Assembly: GCF_004917075.1 (NCBI RefSeq)
Contig: NZ_SSYB01000005.1
Coordinates: 456,633 to 520,632 of the forward strand
Direction of reading: 5' to 3'
Origin: Geomonas edaphica
Lineage (GTDB): Bacteria > Desulfobacterota > Desulfuromonadia > Geobacterales > Geobacteraceae
DNA length: 64,000 bases
Shown here: in pieces, positions 8,912 through 16,711 of the stretch
Layout: each line of letters opens with the position of its first letter
Numbering within the stretch: the stretch's first letter is position 1
Program-made: the position numbers and the translations under genes
Notes under the pieces: generated by a model
What the model was told of the DNA's origin: nothing
The model's database searches: none
Seen by the model: the letters and a program-made list of their open reading frames with translations, nothing else

Positions 8912-9907
8912 GTGAGCAAGAAGATCAGTATTCTGTTGGTTCTCGCGGTAACACTTATGTGTGCGGCAACCGCCTTCGCGGCGGCCCCTGCCAAGCAGGT
9001 TACGATCGGTATCTCCAAGATCGTTTCCCACCCGGCACTGGATGCGGTTGTCAAAGGCATCCAGGACGAGTTGAACGCCTCGAAGATGAAGGTCACCTTT
9101 GACGTGCAAAACGCCAACGGCGACATCAACACCGCGGCCTCGATCGCCAACAAGTTCCAGAGCGAGAAGGTGAACCTCGCCGTAGGCGTCGCCACCCCGA
9201 CCGCCCAGGCGCTGGTCAACACCCTCAAAGGTATCCCGATCGTCTACTCCGCAGTCACCGATCCGGTCAAGGCGGGTCTCGTCCCCTCCCTCACCAAGGG
9301 CGGCAAGAACGTAACCGGCGTTTCCGATATGACCCCGGTGAAGCAGCAGATCGAGATGCTCCTCAAGATCAAGCCGAAGACCAAGCGCATCGGCCACATC
9401 TACACGAGCTCCGAAGAGAACGCAGTGGTGCTTGCCGGCATGGTCAAGCAGGTCTGCAAGGAGAAGCACCTCGAGTTCGTAGAGACCACCGTCACCAAGT
9501 CCGCCGAGGTTAAGCAGGCCGCCCAGACCATCGCCAACCGCGTCGACGCCATCTACATCTCCACCGACAACACCGTCGTCTCCGCCATGAGCGCCGTGGC
9601 CGACGTCGCCGCCAAGGCGAAGATCCCGGTCATGTCCGCCGACCCGAGCTCCTCCGAGACCTACGACGTCCTCGCCGCCTGGGGCTTCGACTACTACAAG
9701 ATGGGTCGCGCCACCGGCAAGATGATCATCGAGATCCTCAAAGGGAAGAAGCCGGAGCAGATGCCTACCCGCTTCATGACCAAGGCATCCGACGTCGACC
9801 TCCTCATCAACCTCGACGTTGCGAAGAAGCTCGGCCTGACCGTCCCGGCCGACATCGTGAAGGCCGCGAAGACCGTGCGTCAGAACGGCAAGGTGACCAA
9901 GAAGTAA
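8912..9907 (+). CDS. ABC transporter substrate-binding protein, TrpX-like
   Basis: The 331-aa protein has a Sec signal peptide (MSKKISILLVLAVTLMCAAT...FAA) and a periplasmic-binding fold of the ABC_sub_bind type (PF04392): ISKIVSHPALDAVVKGI near the N-terminus, then VATPTAQALVNTLKGIPIVY and ISTDNTVVSAM. In this family neighbouring permease and ATPase genes form TrpXYZ-type importers; characterised or predicted substrates include tryptophan and other small amines, but the substrate here cannot be read from sequence. The start is GTG with a strong ggaggtg upstream. It is followed by a hairpin-T-run and then the permease gene. Confidence 0.85.
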   Translation: MSKKISILLVLAVTLMCAATAFAAAPAKQVTIGISKIVSHPALDAVVKGIQDELNASKMKVTFDVQNANGDINTAASIANKFQSEKVNLAVGVATPTAQALVNTLKGIPIVYSAVTDPVKAGLVPSLTKGGKNVTGVSDMTPVKQQIEMLLKIKPKTKRIGHIYTSSEENAVVLAGMVKQVCKEKHLEFVETTVTKSAEVKQAAQTIANRVDAIYISTDNTVVSAMSAVADVAAKAKIPVMSADPSSSETYDVLAAWGFDYYKMGRATGKMIIEILKGKKPEQMPTRFMTKASDVDLLINLDVAKKLGLTVPADIVKAAKTVRQNGKVTKK

Positions 9908-9919
9908 CGGCAAACGCCT

Positions 9920-9954
9920 CTCCCCCCTTCGTATAAACGGAGGGGGGAGTTTTT
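9920..9954 (+). terminator. Intra-operon terminator or attenuator
   Basis: An arm of ctcccccc pairs with ggggggag, extended by ttcgt/acgga with one mismatch, followed by ttttt. It lies between the binding protein and the permease, so it probably reduces read-through and gives more binding protein than membrane components. Confidence 0.7.
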
Positions 9955-9982
9955 AATCAAGCAGAAGGGTAAACGGTTCACT

Positions 9983-10882
9983 ATGATCGAAGGTATTTTT
10001 GTCGAAGGGCTGATCTATGGCATCATGGTCCTGGGCGTGTTCATCTCGTTCAGGATTCTTGATTTTCCGGACCTGACGGTTGACGGGTCCTTTCCCCTTG
10101 GCGCGGCGCTCATGGTGCAGTGCCTCCTTCTCGGCATGAACGGGTGGCTTGCACTTCTCGTCGCCTTCGCCGGCGGCGTCCTGGCCGGCGTCGTCACCGC
10201 GCTCATCCACAACCACCTGCGGGTGCCGAACCTCTTGGCCGGTATCCTCACCATGACCATGCTCTACTCGGTCAACATCCGGATCCTCGGTAACCGCGCC
10301 AACGTCCCCGTGCTGAACCAGCCGACCATCCTCACCCAGGTGACCGAGAAGTTCACCGGTATCATCCCGGACGAGTACATACTGCTCGTCTTCTTCCTGA
10401 TCGTCGCCCTGGTGGTGAAGGTGCTCCTCGACCTCTTCTTCCGCACCGACCTCGGCATGACGCTCGGCGCCATGGGGAACAACGAGCAGATGGTCATCTC
10501 GCAGGGGGTGAACCCGAAGACCCTGAAGACCATCGGCGTCGGCCTTTCCAACGGCCTCGTCGCGGTCTCCGGCGCCTTCGCGGCGCAGTACCTGGGCTTC
10601 GCCGACGTAGGCCTTGGCCAGGGGATCATCGTCTCCGGCCTCGCCTCGGTCATGATCGGTGAGTTCCTCGTGCTGAAGAGCAACAGGATCGGCGTCCTCA
10701 CCCTCTGCGCCCTCGCCGGTTCCGTCTGCTTCTACGCCGTCATGTACGTCGGGCGCTTCTACGGTTACCTGATCCACATGACCCCGAGCGACCTGAACCT
10801 CATAAAGGGCGTGCTGATCATCATCCTGCTGATCATGACCCAGGCGAAGAAACTGAAGGTCCCGTTCAAGGTGGCAAAATGA
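9983..10882 (+). CDS. ABC transporter permease, TrpY-like (BPD_transp_2)
   Basis: This 299-aa integral membrane protein has about eight to nine hydrophobic segments and begins MIEGIFVEGLIYGIMVLGVF. It carries family blocks FRILDFPDLTVDGSFPLGAA and SGLASVMIGEFLV, typical of branched-chain-amino-acid-type permeases (PF02653) that pair with PF04392 binding proteins. It overlaps the ATPase gene by 4 bp (ATGA), which implies translational coupling. Normal length. Confidence 0.88.
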   Translation: MIEGIFVEGLIYGIMVLGVFISFRILDFPDLTVDGSFPLGAALMVQCLLLGMNGWLALLVAFAGGVLAGVVTALIHNHLRVPNLLAGILTMTMLYSVNIRILGNRANVPVLNQPTILTQVTEKFTGIIPDEYILLVFFLIVALVVKVLLDLFFRTDLGMTLGAMGNNEQMVISQGVNPKTLKTIGVGLSNGLVAVSGAFAAQYLGFADVGLGQGIIVSGLASVMIGEFLVLKSNRIGVLTLCALAGSVCFYAVMYVGRFYGYLIHMTPSDLNLIKGVLIIILLIMTQAKKLKVPFKVAK

Positions 10883-11676
10883 TAGAGCTCAAAAACGTTT
10901 CCATCGTATTCGGGCAGGGGACCGTCAACGAAAACAAGGCCCTGAACAACATCAATCTGAAGGTGAAAGAGGGCGACTTCATCACCATCATCGGCTCCAA
11001 CGGCGCCGGCAAGTCGACCCTTTTCAACACCATAGCCGGGACCTACACCCCCACCGACGGCCAGATCTTGGCCAACGGCAGGAACGTGACCAGGGATCCC
11101 GAGTACAAGAGGGCGAAGTACATCGGCAGGATCTTCCAGAATCCGCTGCTCGGCACCGCCGGGAACATGAGCCTGGAAGACAATATGACCATCACCCATA
11201 AAAAGGGAATGAAGTGGCTGCGCCGCAGTCTGAACAACAAGACCCGCGAGCTTTTCAGGAAGGAACTGGTGCAGTTGCGGATGGGCCTTGAGCACCGCAT
11301 GAAAGAGAACCTGGTTATGTTCTCCGGCGGGCAGCGCCAGGCGCTCACCCTGCTCATGATGGTCCTCTCCAAGCCGAGCCTGATTCTTCTAGACGAGCAC
11401 ACCGCGGCGCTCGACCCGAAGAACGCCGAGATCGTGCTGGAACTGACCAACAAGTTCATCAGCGAGTACAACCTCACCGCCATGATGATCACCCACAACA
11501 TGAGCCACGCCATCGAATTCGGCAACCGCCTGCTCATGATGGACGGCGGCGAGATCATCTTCGACATCGAGGGGGAAGAGAAGAAGGCGCTCACCGTGGA
11601 AAAGCTGATCCAGAAGTTCCACGAACTGCGTCACAAGACCTTCGAGAACGACAGGACCCTGCTCGCCGAAGACTAG
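10879..11676 (+). CDS. ABC transporter ATP-binding protein, TrpZ-like
   Basis: The 265-aa ATPase shows Walker A GSNGAGKST (about residues 37-45), the signature FSGGQRQAL, Walker B LILLDEH and the switch histidine in MMITHNM. It drives the importer formed with the two preceding genes and sits on the cytoplasmic face. The start is set by the 4-bp overlap with the permease. A strong terminator follows 27 bp after the stop, which closes the operon. Confidence 0.92.
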   Translation: MIELKNVSIVFGQGTVNENKALNNINLKVKEGDFITIIGSNGAGKSTLFNTIAGTYTPTDGQILANGRNVTRDPEYKRAKYIGRIFQNPLLGTAGNMSLEDNMTITHKKGMKWLRRSLNNKTRELFRKELVQLRMGLEHRMKENLVMFSGGQRQALTLLMMVLSKPSLILLDEHTAALDPKNAEIVLELTNKFISEYNLTAMMITHNMSHAIEFGNRLLMMDGGEIIFDIEGEEKKALTVEKLIQKFHELRHKTFENDRTLLAED

Positions 11677-11703
11677 AGACAGCGCAACGGCAGCAAAAAA
11701 TGA

Positions 11704-11743
11704 GGCCCGGCGGATATCGTTCCGCCGGGCCTTGTTTATTTTT
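11704..11743 (+). terminator. Rho-independent terminator of ABC operon
   Basis: The 11-bp stem ggcccggcgga / tccgccgggcc (11704-11731) with a 6-base loop is followed by a T-rich run to 11743. Confidence 0.85.
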
Positions 11744-11760
11744 AAAGAGAAAAGAGGCTT

Positions 11761-11966
11761 TAACGCAAAGACGCAAAGACGCAAAGACGCAAAGACGCAA
11801 AGACGCAAAGACGCAAAGACGCAAAGACGCAAAGACGCAAAGACGCAAAGACGCAAAGGCGCAAGGAAAACCAAAGGACAATGTGCTCTGGTTGGCAAAT
11901 CAAGAGAAAGTGCCTGGAGACTTCAAGTCTTTGCTTCTCTCGAAGTCCTCTTTGCGTCTTTGCGTT
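11761..11966. repeat. Octamer array acgcaaag x12 with inverted distal arm
   Basis: Twelve perfect copies of acgcaaag run from 11763 to 11858, preceded by ta. About 90 bp later ctttgcgtctttgcgtta (11949-11966) is the exact reverse complement of the first 18 bp (11761-11778). The whole therefore looks like a mobile-repeat-like element with inverted ends, one of which has expanded by slippage. A sister element lies at 62073-62171. Octamer periodicity makes all reading frames here artefacts. Confidence 0.85.
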
Positions 11967-12084
11967 AATGTCTCTGTATTGGGGTGTTGTCCCGTCTACA
12001 TAATCATTGACACATCTCGCCCCTGCGGTGTATTAAAAGATACTTTTTTACCCAAAATACGTCGGAGAAGGACTGAGAGAAGCC

Positions 12085-12462
12085 ATGATAAAGATCGATT
12101 TTGAGAAGATGGGCGGCCTGATTCCTGCCGTAATTCAGGACAACGAAAGTGGCGAAGTGTTGATGGTTGCGTTCATGGACGAGAAGACCCTGAACCTGAC
12201 CCTGGAGACGGGCAAGACCTGGTTCTTTAGCCGCACCAGGAACAAGTACTGGATGAAGGGCGAAGAGTCCGGCAACACCCAGGAAGTGATCGAGGTGCTC
12301 ACCGACTGCGACGCCGACACCGTAGTGATCAAGGTGAAGCAGAACGGTCCCGCCGCCTGCCACACCGGGAACCGGAGCTGCTTCTACGTGAAGTACGAAA
12401 ACGGTACCTGGGTCGAGCACTCCAACCCGCTCTTTGATCCCAACACGGTTTACAAGAAATAG
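12085..12462 (+). CDS. hisI: Phosphoribosyl-AMP cyclohydrolase
   Basis: The 125-aa enzyme opens the purine ring of phosphoribosyl-AMP in histidine synthesis (third step). Diagnostic motifs are [15 protein letters not shown], the Mg-binding acidic box DCDAD, and the Zn-binding [11 protein letters not shown] near residue 92. It is the monofunctional form: no HisE pyrophosphohydrolase domain is fused. It is separated from hisG by a terminator and a dispersed repeat, so the two his genes are neighbours but probably separate transcripts. Confidence 0.95.
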   Translation: MIKIDFEKMGGLIPAVIQDNESGEVLMVAFMDEKTLNLTLETGKTWFFSRTRNKYWMKGEESGNTQEVIEVLTDCDADTVVIKVKQNGPAACHTGNRSCFYVKYENGTWVEHSNPLFDPNTVYKK

Positions 12463-12473
12463 GAAATTTTGAA

Positions 12474-12505
12474 GCCACCAAGTCCCCGCTTGGTGGCTTT
12501 TTTTT
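12474..12505 (+). terminator. Rho-independent terminator of hisI
   Basis: The 9-bp stem gccaccaag / cttggtggc with a 6-base loop is followed by eight T. Confidence 0.9.
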
Positions 12506-12570
12506 ATGTTCATACGGGAGTCCGGGGGAGGCTGGTACAGCTTTCCCACGACGCGCTGCATGTGACCCAG

Positions 12571-12608
12571 CGTCCCCCCCTTTGCGAAGGGGGGACAGGG
12601 GGGATTTG
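12571..12608. repeat. 38-bp G/C palindromic intergenic repeat, copy 2
   Basis: Identical over 38 bp to 7202-7239. It lies between the hisI terminator and the hisG ribosome binding site. Confidence 0.7.
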
Positions 12609-12647
12609 ATCTTTATTCAATTCAATTTCATTCAAGGAGGATGATTC

Positions 12648-13523
12648 ATGGAAAACCTACTGAAGCTCGGCGTACCCAAAGGGAGCCTGGAGAATGCCAC
12701 CGTAGAGCTGTTCAAGAAAGCCGGTTGGCAGATATCGATTTCATCGCGCAGTTACTTCCCCGGCATCGACGATAAGGAGATCAAGTGCTCCCTGATCCGT
12801 CCGCAGGAGATGGGGAAATACGTCGAGCGCGGCACCATCGACGTCGGCATCGCCGGTCGTGACTGGATCCGCGAGAACGACTCCGACGTAGTGGAAGTCT
12901 GCGAAATGGTCTACTCCAAGGTCTCGCGCCGTCCCGCCCGCTGGGTGCTCGTCGTGAACGGCGACTCCAAGATCAAGGGCCCCGAAGACCTGCATGGCGG
13001 CACCATCTCCACCGAACTCGTCGGCTTCACCAAGCGCTACTTCGCCGAGCGTAACATCTCCGTCAACGTCGAGTTCTCCTGGGGCGCCACCGAAGCCAAG
13101 GTCGTCGAAGGTCTTTGCGACGCCATCGTCGAAGTCACCGAGACCGGCTCCACCATCAAGGCCAACGGCCTTAGGATCGTGACCGAGCTCATGGAGTCGG
13201 TCCCCGTCATGGTTGCCAACAAGGCCACCTGGGAAGACCCTTGGAAGCGCGAGAAGATCCAGCAGATAGCGACGCTGCTGCAGTCCGCGTTGAGAGCGGA
13301 GGGTATGGTCGGTCTCAAGATGAACGCCCCCCAGGACAAGGTGGCCGCCATCACCGCCGTCATCCCGAGCCTTAAGAGCCCGACCGTCGCCAATCACTAC
13401 AATTCCGACTGGGTTTCCATCGAGAGCATCATGCCCGAGCAGGAAGTCCGCCGCATCGTCCCCGAGCTCATCAAGCTCGGCGCGGAAGGGATAGTCGAAT
13501 ATTCACTCAATAAGATCATCTAG
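12648..13523 (+). CDS. hisG: ATP phosphoribosyltransferase, long form
   Basis: The 291-aa enzyme condenses ATP and PRPP, the first step of histidine synthesis. Landmarks are [16 protein letters not shown] at the N-terminus, GIAGRDWI, and the PRPP-binding stretch [15 protein letters not shown] (about residues 165-179). At 291 aa it includes the C-terminal ACT-like regulatory domain (from about residue 215), so it is the long, HisZ-independent, histidine-inhibited form. The start has aaggagg 10 bp upstream. A terminator follows. Confidence 0.95.
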   Translation: MENLLKLGVPKGSLENATVELFKKAGWQISISSRSYFPGIDDKEIKCSLIRPQEMGKYVERGTIDVGIAGRDWIRENDSDVVEVCEMVYSKVSRRPARWVLVVNGDSKIKGPEDLHGGTISTELVGFTKRYFAERNISVNVEFSWGATEAKVVEGLCDAIVEVTETGSTIKANGLRIVTELMESVPVMVANKATWEDPWKREKIQQIATLLQSALRAEGMVGLKMNAPQDKVAAITAVIPSLKSPTVANHYNSDWVSIESIMPEQEVRRIVPELIKLGAEGIVEYSLNKII

Positions 13524-13548
13524 CCGCGGCACCCCGCATATAAAACCT

Positions 13549-13580
13549 AAAGCCGGCCACCTTGAGGTGGACCGGCTTTT
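13549..13580 (+). terminator. Terminator of hisG
   Basis: The stem aaagccgg-ccacc / ggtgg-a-ccggcttt is 13 bp with one bulged A and a ttga loop, ending in tttt. Confidence 0.8.
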
Positions 13581-13667
13581 AAAATGCAGAAAGATGCCTG
13601 ACGCGCCTACCGGTAGGACCACGCTTTCCATACCTTCCAAAGAGGATCCCCGTACTCGATGTGCCCA

Positions 13668-13988
13668 TTAGGAATGATTGGGCACAAGCCTGATTTCCAG
13701 CTTGCAGCCCACGGCGGCAGCATATTTGCGGAGCATCTCCAGAGAGGGGGAATGGCGGTGAGAGCCGAGAGAACCTTCTACTCTGGCCAGCGATGGCTGC
13801 GAAATCCCCATTCTCGTCGCCACTTCTTCCTGAGTTAATCCCGCCTGCTTTCGAGCCGCTAAAAGCGCATCCAAAGTTGCAAACTCATCCTCCAACGCAT
13901 CCCAAGCCTCTTTGAACTCGGGAGCCTCAAGTTCTTTTGCCAACGTCTTTTCAGGGTTATAGGACACCGGCTTATAGCTCATTTCCAT
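13668..13988 (-). CDS. XRE-family antitoxin-like regulator, apparently without its toxin
   Basis: The 106-aa protein starts MEMSYKPVSYNPEKTLAKEL and carries a helix-turn-helix at about residues 52-90 (AGLTQEEVATRMGISQPSLARVE), followed by EMLRKYAAAVGCKLEI. This matches the HigA/XRE antitoxins that normally pair with a RelE/HigB toxin. The ATG at 13988 has aggaggt just upstream; a longer frame to 14063 adds unrelated basic residues. No RelE-like frame is seen on either side; only a 43-aa open frame overlaps its start. It may act alone as an autoregulator or be the remnant of a pair. Confidence 0.75.
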   Translation of the reverse strand: MEMSYKPVSYNPEKTLAKELEAPEFKEAWDALEDEFATLDALLAARKQAGLTQEEVATRMGISQPSLARVEGSLGSHRHSPSLEMLRKYAAAVGCKLEIRLVPNHS

Positions 13989-14110
13989 GGACCTCCTTCT
14001 GCCGTCCCCGTGCCTTCTCTCTTTCCTGTTTGGGCGGCTTCTCTGTTTTTCTCGATGAACCATTCCTGTGATGACGACTCCGCGAGTAGTCCTTCCATCG
14101 AGACCTTCAT
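13979..14110 (-). CDS. Possible 43-aa small protein upstream of the XRE gene
   Basis: A short frame begins MKVSMEGLLAESSSQEWF and ends in TGA overlapping the start region of the XRE gene in another frame. The central WFIEKNREA recalls the C-terminal tail of CcdA-type antitoxins, but this is a weak resemblance over few residues. The ribosome binding site is poor. It could be a gene remnant or chance. Confidence 0.25.
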   Translation of the reverse strand: MKVSMEGLLAESSSQEWFIEKNREAAQTGKREGTGTAEGGPWK

Positions 14111-14268
14111 GGTCTTGCCTGTTGCTAAGTGTCCGTCATGTGAATGCCGAATCAAAGCAAGCGATTTTCACACAGGTGAGCAAGGAAGTCAAAGAAGGCG
14201 GTTCACCGGTTTGCTGCGCTCGACTGCCGGCGCCCCGTCGCAAAATCCATTACACGCCCAGCAGGCTC

Positions 14269-14751
14269 GATGATTAATCTAACGCGATGGATAAGTTGTG
14301 CACTGCGATGGATGATTAATCTAACGCGATGGATAAGTCGTATACCGCGATAGATGATTAATATAACGCGATGGAAAAGTCGTGTACCGCGATGGATGAT
14401 TAATCTAAGGCGATGTATAAGTCGTGTACCTCGATGGATGATTAATCTAAGGCGATGTATAAGTCGTGTACCGCGATGGATGATTAATCTAACACGATGG
14501 ATAAGTCGTATACCGCGATGGATGATTAATCTAACGCAATGGAAAAGTCGTGTACCGCGATGGATGATTAATCCAACGTGATGGAAAAGTCGTGTACGGC
14601 AATGGATGATTAATCCAACGTGATGGATAAGTCGTGTACTGCGATGGATGATTAATCTAACGCGATGGAAAAGTCATGCACCGCGATGGATAACACGTTT
14701 ATCGCAATAGATAACACGTTTATCGCAATAGATAACACGTGTACGGCGTTC
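14269..14751. repeat. Minisatellite: 23 units of 21 bp arranged mainly as ten 42-bp dimers
   Basis: From 14269 to 14688 there are ten head-to-tail copies of a 42-bp unit, each made of two diverged 21-mers: gatgattaatctaacgcgatg and gataagtcgtgtaccgcgatg (each variant within the array differs at a few positions). Three further 21-mers of a third type (gataacacgtttatcgcaata) run from 14689 to 14751. Period 21 keeps reading frames in register, but every frame I checked has stops or lacks a start across the array, so coding is unlikely. The unit is richer in AT than its neighbours. Confidence 0.95.
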
Positions 14752-14826
14752 GAAGACTTTTATACCGGGGAGGATCGTGGCTCTGCGAATGGGTAGCAGC
14801 CTGTAGGAGGAGAGATGGAGAAAACT

Positions 14827-14852
14827 GAGGGGGTGTCTGCAGGCACCCCCTC
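14827..14852 (-). terminator. Hairpin terminator at the end of the 140-aa gene
   Basis: The 9-bp stem gagggggtg / caccccctc has an 8-base loop; on the minus strand it is followed by agtttt, and on the plus strand by tgcttttt. It lies 14 bp past the stop of the leftward gene. Confidence 0.7.
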
Positions 14853-14865
14853 TGCTTTTTCGAGA

Positions 14866-15288
14866 TCAAGCCGGTTCGCCTTCATCGTCCTTGGCGGGCG
14901 CCGCGGAGTGATTTGCTGCGCTTGCCTTGGGACGACCCCTTCTGTCCCTGGAGAGATCGAACCCAGAAGCGAGGAGAATCTCCGGGGTACGCACCGCGGC
15001 CATCTCCAGGAATGAAGCGATCTGGTCCAGGTACTCGACGAGCTGCTGCTGGAGAACCTCGCGCTCGGATATCAACAACTTGCTGCCGAGCATTGACTCG
15101 TGATACACCGCATCGTGCTTGTCCGATGTTTCGACATACGGCGTGAGCAGCGTCGCCAGAATCGCCCCCCAGAAAGAGTCAGGGAACCTGGCCTTGTCGA
15201 TTAGGGCGGTCTTCACCTTCTGGTTGAACGCATGGAATCTTGACGGTCCGAGATTCCTGAAATTCCGTTGTATTCGGTGACTTCCCAT
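14866..15288 (-). CDS. Hypothetical protein, 140 aa
   Basis: I do not recognise a named family. The start MGSHRIQRNFRNLGPSRFHAF is preceded by gggaggt at good spacing (a longer frame to 15396 is less likely). It is predicted soluble and helical, with SFWGAILATLLTPYVETSDKH in the middle and a basic, Ala-rich tail (RDRRGRPKASAAN). It is a single-gene transcript with its own terminator, next to the 21-bp repeat array. Confidence 0.6.
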   Translation of the reverse strand: MGSHRIQRNFRNLGPSRFHAFNQKVKTALIDKARFPDSFWGAILATLLTPYVETSDKHDAVYHESMLGSKLLISEREVLQQQLVEYLDQIASFLEMAAVRTPEILLASGFDLSRDRRGRPKASAANHSAAPAKDDEGEPA

Positions 15289-15491
15289 GTACACCTCCCT
15301 TCGTTCGCTCGTGGCAACGGCAGATTGTGGATGGTTGAGTTTTTTTAATATTGCGGCGCGCCCCGTAGATATTAGAGCCTGACGAAAGGAATGCAAGCAG
15401 AAATCTGGAGGCTGACAGGCGCGGCTTTCAGTGATGCAGTTCGTGATGGAGGGAAGTGCGGCTAGTGGAGGAGGCGATGATGTGGTGAGTG

Positions 15492-15695
15492 CTACCTTCT
15501 CTTCTCGTGCGCCTTTTGGCCGTGCACCCGCTCATAGGCGCGGCAGAAGGGGCAGATGTCCTCTTCCACCTTGGTCACGAAATCATAGACCATGCCTTTT
15601 TGGTGGTAACGCGCATGCAGGCATACCGGGCAGAGCTCGCATACCTTCGCCATGGCCTTGTCCATTGCGGCGGGATCGTTGTGTTGCGTAGTCAT
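15492..15695 (-). CDS. Small cysteine-motif protein, putative zinc ribbon
   Basis: The 67-aa product MTTQHNDPAAMDKAMAKV... contains CELCPVC (CxxCxxC) at about residues 19-25 and CPFC near residue 49, a spacing that could bind one zinc. The tail is basic (HGQKAHEKRR). It lies 82 bp downstream of arnD on the same strand and could be co-transcribed. The ribosome binding site is weak; a GTG at 15767 is an alternative start that would add 24 residues. Confidence 0.55.
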   Translation of the reverse strand: MTTQHNDPAAMDKAMAKVCELCPVCLHARYHQKGMVYDFVTKVEEDICPFCRAYERVHGQKAHEKRR

Positions 15696-15777
15696 GAGGC
15701 AGGCTCGCTTAAGGTTTGTAAAATTGGCAGTACATCCTAGACCAGAGCATCCTTCTAAAGCAACCACAACCGCTGCG

Positions 15778-16692
15778 TCAGGTGCGAGGCGTCGATCTTT
15801 GCAGGGCGACCGGCATGGCCCTTCCGGCGATGGTCCCCATCTCGACGTTGCATAGGGGGGCGCTTGCTCCGTACTCGTTTGCAGCCTCCCGCAGCGTTAT
15901 GAAACGCACCCGTCGCTTCGAAAGCGCCGTGAGGAGATCCCGGAAGGTGTCGATCATGGCGTTCCCCTCGAGTTCTGCGTGGATGGTGTGAACGTTGAGC
16001 CCGGGACGCAGGCGGGCAAGGTAAACGTCGTTCACCGTCGCGGCGGTGACGCCGTTTTCTCCGATGAGTTCATCCATGGTGGGCCAGGTTGAAGGGATCT
16101 GCAGCGTCTGGAACCGCTTTCCGGCGAGCACTGGATAGAAGGGGGCGTCTCCCCTCGTATCGCTGCAATAGGCGAAGCCCATGGCGTCCTGGACCTTCAG
16201 GGAAGCGGAGCTTACTGTCCACCCTGGCGCGGCACAGGTCCGGGCGCGGCAGCTAAAGATCGTCTCGAAGGTGGACGCGGCGCGTTCCAGAGCTGCTTCA
16301 ACCTGCTCCGGTGTGAAGCGGTGCAGATGATCGTGCCAGTCGACGTGGTCCCAGCAGTGGATTCCCACCTCGTGTCCCGCATCCCTTACGCTCCTGATGA
16401 CGTCCGGCAGTCCTTGGCCGATCATCGGGGCGGGGAGCAGGGTGCCGTAGAGCATGGTCTTCACCCCGTACATAGCGGGCGCCTTGGTCCGCAGCATCTT
16501 GGCGAGAAAACCCTTGTGCAGCAGGCGACGCACCGCCTTGCCGGAGTTGTCGGGGCCGAAGGAGAAATAGAAGGTGGCGCGCACCCCGAACTCGTCCAGG
16601 ATGCGCAGCAGGTTCGGAATGCCGTCGCGGGTGCCGCAAAAGGTATCGACGTCGACTTTCAGGGCAACAGTTTCGTTGCTGTTTTCAGGCAT
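15778..16692 (-). CDS. arnD: Undecaprenyl-phosphate Ara4FN deformylase
   Basis: This 304-aa NodB-type polysaccharide deacetylase removes the formyl group from undecaprenyl-phosphate-Ara4FN, the last cytoplasmic step before L-Ara4N is moved to the periplasm. Visible elements are LKVDVDTFCGTRDG at the N-terminus (catalytic Asp and metal Asp), HEVGIHCWDHVDWHDH (metal histidines), and the late HTIHAELEGN block. It is the distal arn gene; the spacing to the formyltransferase is 19 bp. Confidence 0.9.
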   Translation of the reverse strand: MPENSNETVALKVDVDTFCGTRDGIPNLLRILDEFGVRATFYFSFGPDNSGKAVRRLLHKGFLAKMLRTKAPAMYGVKTMLYGTLLPAPMIGQGLPDVIRSVRDAGHEVGIHCWDHVDWHDHLHRFTPEQVEAALERAASTFETIFSCRARTCAAPGWTVSSASLKVQDAMGFAYCSDTRGDAPFYPVLAGKRFQTLQIPSTWPTMDELIGENGVTAATVNDVYLARLRPGLNVHTIHAELEGNAMIDTFRDLLTALSKRRVRFITLREAANEYGASAPLCNVEMGTIAGRAMPVALQRSTPRT

Positions 16693-16711
16693 GTCGTCTC
16701 CGTTAGCGTAA

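Noticed and set aside
11700..12104. Basic repeat protein over the octamer array
   Set aside because: An eight-base period gives frames that repeat every 24 bp; no start signals, and the tract differs in length in the second copy.
14354..14581. Frame in the 21-bp array with repeats of MINLTRW type
   Set aside because: Only a period effect; stops interrupt it on both sides (units 2 and 8) and there is no ribosome binding site.
14269..14751. CRISPR array
   Set aside because: Repeats are contiguous without unique spacers and no cas genes are nearby.
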